NCBI GenBank assembly: GCA_964420395.1
Contig: CAYQTJ010000142.1
Coordinates: 1-7,756, forward strand
Length of the DNA: 7,756 nt
Reading direction: 5' to 3'
Source: CAVSZB01 sp964420395
Lineage (GTDB): Bacteria > Krumholzibacteriota > Krumholzibacteriia > LZORAL124-64-63
Of this stretch, positions 6,622 through 7,756 are shown piece by piece; the first letter of the stretch is position 1, and each line of letters starts with the position of its first letter. The notes under the pieces are model-generated. The model had not been told where the DNA came from. It saw only the letters and a list, made by a program, of their open reading frames with translations, and made no database searches. Made by a program: the position numbers and the translations under genes.

Positions 6622-6778
6622 CCAACGGCCGGTAGGGGTTCCGTCCCCTGCCCCTTTCGGGGGTCCTCGGCCTGCAACCGGTGCTCCGTCAGGACCCGGC
6701 GCTGTCCACGGGATGAACCTGTCACGCCGGCCATCCGGGCTGTCGCTGCGGCGCGTCCCGCGCCGACGACCGGTACGC

Positions 6779-6799
6779 GTACTTTATAATCCAAAGTGC
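6779..6799. promoter_or_regulatory. Candidate operator: inverted repeat over the -10 box
   Basis: GTACTTT-ATAATCC-AAAGTGC is an inverted repeat with arms matching at six of seven positions. It covers the -10 box of the minus-strand promoter, so a bound protein would block transcription. The winged-helix protein encoded downstream is the obvious candidate binder (inference). An AT-rich dyad standing out in GC-rich DNA is more telling than the GC-only repeats elsewhere in the window. Confidence 0.5.
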
Positions 6800-6812
6800 T
6801 TTGTTTCGTCAA
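6783..6812 (-). promoter_or_regulatory. Strong sigma70-type promoter for the winged-helix gene and its leader
   Basis: Read on the minus strand, TTGACG (6807-6812, five of six) is followed after 18 bp by TATAAA (6783-6788, five of six; TTATAA at 17 bp also fits). Upstream of the -35 (6813-6833) is an A/T-rich stretch containing AAAAATCTTGAAAAAACTAC, resembling an UP element. This is the best promoter in the window and the only extended AT-rich patch in it. Transcription would start near 6776 and run leftward into the leader and the regulator gene. Confidence 0.65.
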
Positions 6813-6858
6813 GTAGTTTTTTCAAGATTTTTCGGGCGTGGGGGAGAGGCCGCCCCGG

Positions 6859-6887
6859 TTGGACTTCCCCGGGACCACCGCTATCTT
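6859..6887 (+). promoter_or_regulatory. Possible promoter for rocD
   Basis: TTGGAC (6859-6864) and TATCTT (6882-6887) are separated by exactly 17 bp and precede the rocD ATG by about 80 bp. The matches to consensus are modest (three and four of six). The plus-strand TATAAT at 6785-6790 is another -10 candidate but has no -35 partner and overlaps the stronger minus-strand promoter. Confidence 0.3.
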
Positions 6888-6964
6888 GGCAGGACCGTCA
6901 CGCGGCGATGCCGAGGGGGGTCTTCGTCGCGCCGGCCGGCCTGTCAGCGAGGAGTCGATTACAC

Positions 6965-7756
6965 ATGAGCAAGACCGAGAAGTTCATCGCGCTCGAGGAG
7001 TTGCACGGCGCCCACAACTACCACCCGCTCGACATCGTCATCCGCCGCGCCGAGGGGGTCTGGGTGGAGGACGTGGAGGGGAAGCGCTACCTCGACTTCC
7101 TGGCCGCCTACTCCGCGGTCAACCAGGGGCACTGCCACCCGCGCCTGCTGAAGGTGTTCCGCCGGCAGGCCGCGCGGGTCACGCTGACCAGCCGCGCCTT
7201 CCGCAACGACCAGTTGCCGCTGTTGTGCCGCGAGCTGAGCGAGCTGACCGGCTACCAGCGGGTGCTGCCGATGAACTCCGGCGCCGAAGCGGTCGAGACC
7301 GCCGTCAAGGCGGCGCGCAAGTGGGGCCACAAGGTAAAGGGGATCCCCGACAACAAGGCCGAGATCATCACCTGCGAGGGCAACTTCCACGGCCGCACGA
7401 CGACCATCGTCAGCTTCTCCACCGATCCGCAGTACCGCGACGGCTTCGGCCCCTTCACCCCCGGCTTCAAGACCATCCCCTACGGCGACGCCGACGCCCT
7501 CGCCGCCGCGATCACCCCGAACACCTGCGCCTTCCTGGTCGAGCCGATCCAGGGCGAAGCCGGCATCGTGGTGCCGCCGGAGGGCTTCCTGAAGAAGGCC
7601 GCCGAGATCTGCAAGCAGAACCGCGTCCTGCTGCTCTGCGACGAGATCCAGTCCGGCCTCGGCCGCACCGGCAAGCTGTTCGCCTGCGAGTGGGAGGACG
7701 TCCGCCCCGACGGCCTGATCATCGGCAAGGCGCTCGCCGGCGGCTTCTACCCCGTC
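6965..7756 (+). CDS. rocD: Ornithine--oxo-acid aminotransferase, N-terminal 264 residues (runs off right edge)
   Basis: This is a class III PLP-dependent aminotransferase that converts ornithine and 2-oxoglutarate to glutamate-5-semialdehyde and glutamate, in arginine/ornithine breakdown or proline synthesis. The sequence follows ornithine aminotransferases closely: GAHNYHPLDIVIRRAEGVWV, YLDFLAAYSAVNQGHCHP, TLTSRAFRNDQL, LPMNSGAEAVETAVKAARKW (Ser105-Gly106 contact the PLP phosphate), NFHGRTTTIVSFSTDP, FGPFTPGF, VEPIQGEAGIVVPPEGF, CDEIQSGLGRTG (Asp226 binds the pyridine nitrogen) and GKALAGGFYPV, with the PLP lysine at 255. SAYSAVNQGH and FRNDQL favour RocD over acetylornithine (ArgD) or GABA aminotransferases. 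The ATG at 6965 has GAGGAG ten bases upstream, a little long. About 140 residues remain outside the window. It is transcribed away from the winged-helix gene across an intergenic region of about 400 bp that they share. Confidence 0.94.
   Translation, partial: MSKTEKFIALEELHGAHNYHPLDIVIRRAEGVWVEDVEGKRYLDFLAAYSAVNQGHCHPRLLKVFRRQAARVTLTSRAFRNDQLPLLCRELSELTGYQRVLPMNSGAEAVETAVKAARKWGHKVKGIPDNKAEIITCEGNFHGRTTTIVSFSTDPQYRDGFGPFTPGFKTIPYGDADALAAAITPNTCAFLVEPIQGEAGIVVPPEGFLKKAAEICKQNRVLLLCDEIQSGLGRTGKLFACEWEDVRPDGLIIGKALAGGFYPV

Larger units (their letters stand above)
6542..6776 (-). promoter_or_regulatory. Candidate structured 5' leader or small RNA upstream of the winged-helix gene
   Basis: About 210-260 nt lie between the predicted start of transcription (near 6776) and any plausible start codon, with no supportable gene. 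The stretch is full of inverted repeats: 6551-6558/6569-6576 (8 bp), 6584-6593/6612-6621 (10 bp, enclosing CCCG/CGGG at 6596-6607), 6634-6638/6645-6649, CCCC-GAAA-GGGG on the minus strand (6651-6662, a GNRA-type tetraloop), 6661-6667/6691-6697 (7 bp, sharing bases with the previous stem), 6696-6701/6725-6730 (6 bp) and 6749-6755/6759-6765 (7 bp). I recognise no riboswitch or housekeeping RNA. GC-rich sequence forms such stems easily, so function is inference. Confidence 0.3.

Noticed and set aside
6584..6697. Known riboswitch or housekeeping RNA in the leader.
   Set aside because: From memory I compared cobalamin, glycine, c-di-GMP, SAM, SAH, TPP, fluoride, 6S, SRP, tmRNA and RNase P core signatures and found none convincingly; a covariance-model search would settle it.
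6785..6790. Perfect TATAAT on the plus strand as a rocD promoter.
   Set aside because: The -35 position (GCCGAC) does not fit, and the same bases are better explained as the -10 of the minus-strand promoter within the dyad.
6516..6812. A 98-codon minus-strand frame covering the leader region.
   Set aside because: It would begin within the -35 box of the best promoter, has no ribosome site and no recognisable similarity.
1..7756. Defence system, mobile element, CRISPR array or biosynthetic cluster.
   Set aside because: No transposase, integrase, nuclease, toxin-antitoxin pair, direct-repeat array or assembly-line enzyme appears, and composition looks uniform apart from the small AT-rich promoter island.

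Overview
The window is very GC-rich DNA (I estimate above 70% G+C) from a bacterial chromosome, densely coding with short intergenic gaps. The gene set is housekeeping or metabolic. I see no phage, transposon, CRISPR, tRNA or rRNA sequence. The organism cannot be named from this. The divergent YchF-like NTPase, the DUF3417-type glucan phosphorylase and the GC content would fit a high-GC deltaproteobacterial (Desulfuromonadota/Myxococcota-like) or related lineage, but that is a weak inference from memory of where such proteins occur.

Layout. Positions 1-2559 hold three genes on the minus strand, read right to left: a fused rhodanese-like/SAM-methyltransferase protein (1666-2559), a YchF/OLA1-family NTPase with a TGS-like C-terminus (512-1561), and the N-terminal part of a GT39-type membrane glycosyltransferase that runs off the left edge (1-480). 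The last two are 31 bp apart and probably co-transcribed. A 104-bp divergent intergenic region with a perfect 7+7 inverted repeat and an extended -10 promoter leads rightward into an O6-alkylguanine-DNA alkyltransferase (2664-3308). Next comes a complete alpha-glucan phosphorylase (3466-6090). It converges, with an 18-bp gap, on a small winged-helix regulator on the minus strand (6109-6519, start uncertain). The right edge holds the first 264 codons of ornithine aminotransferase (6965 onward, plus strand).

The part that ordinary genes do not explain is 6520-6964. It contains an AT-rich island with a strong-looking minus-strand sigma70 promoter. The -10 of that promoter lies inside an inverted repeat (GTACTTT-N7-AAAGTGC), as expected for repressor control. 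Downstream is a leader of about 210-260 nt packed with inverted repeats, including a 10-bp and an 8-bp perfect stem. This could be a structured 5' leader or small RNA in front of the winged-helix gene, or simply the folding tendency of GC-rich DNA.

The genes do not form one pathway: DNA alkylation repair, glycogen breakdown, arginine/ornithine catabolism and an uncharacterised NTPase/methyltransferase/glycosyltransferase cluster sit side by side. I found no convincing new multi-gene system. The points most worth checking are the structured leader with its operator, the YchF paralogue with degraded switch motifs, and the rhodanese domain that has lost its catalytic cysteine.
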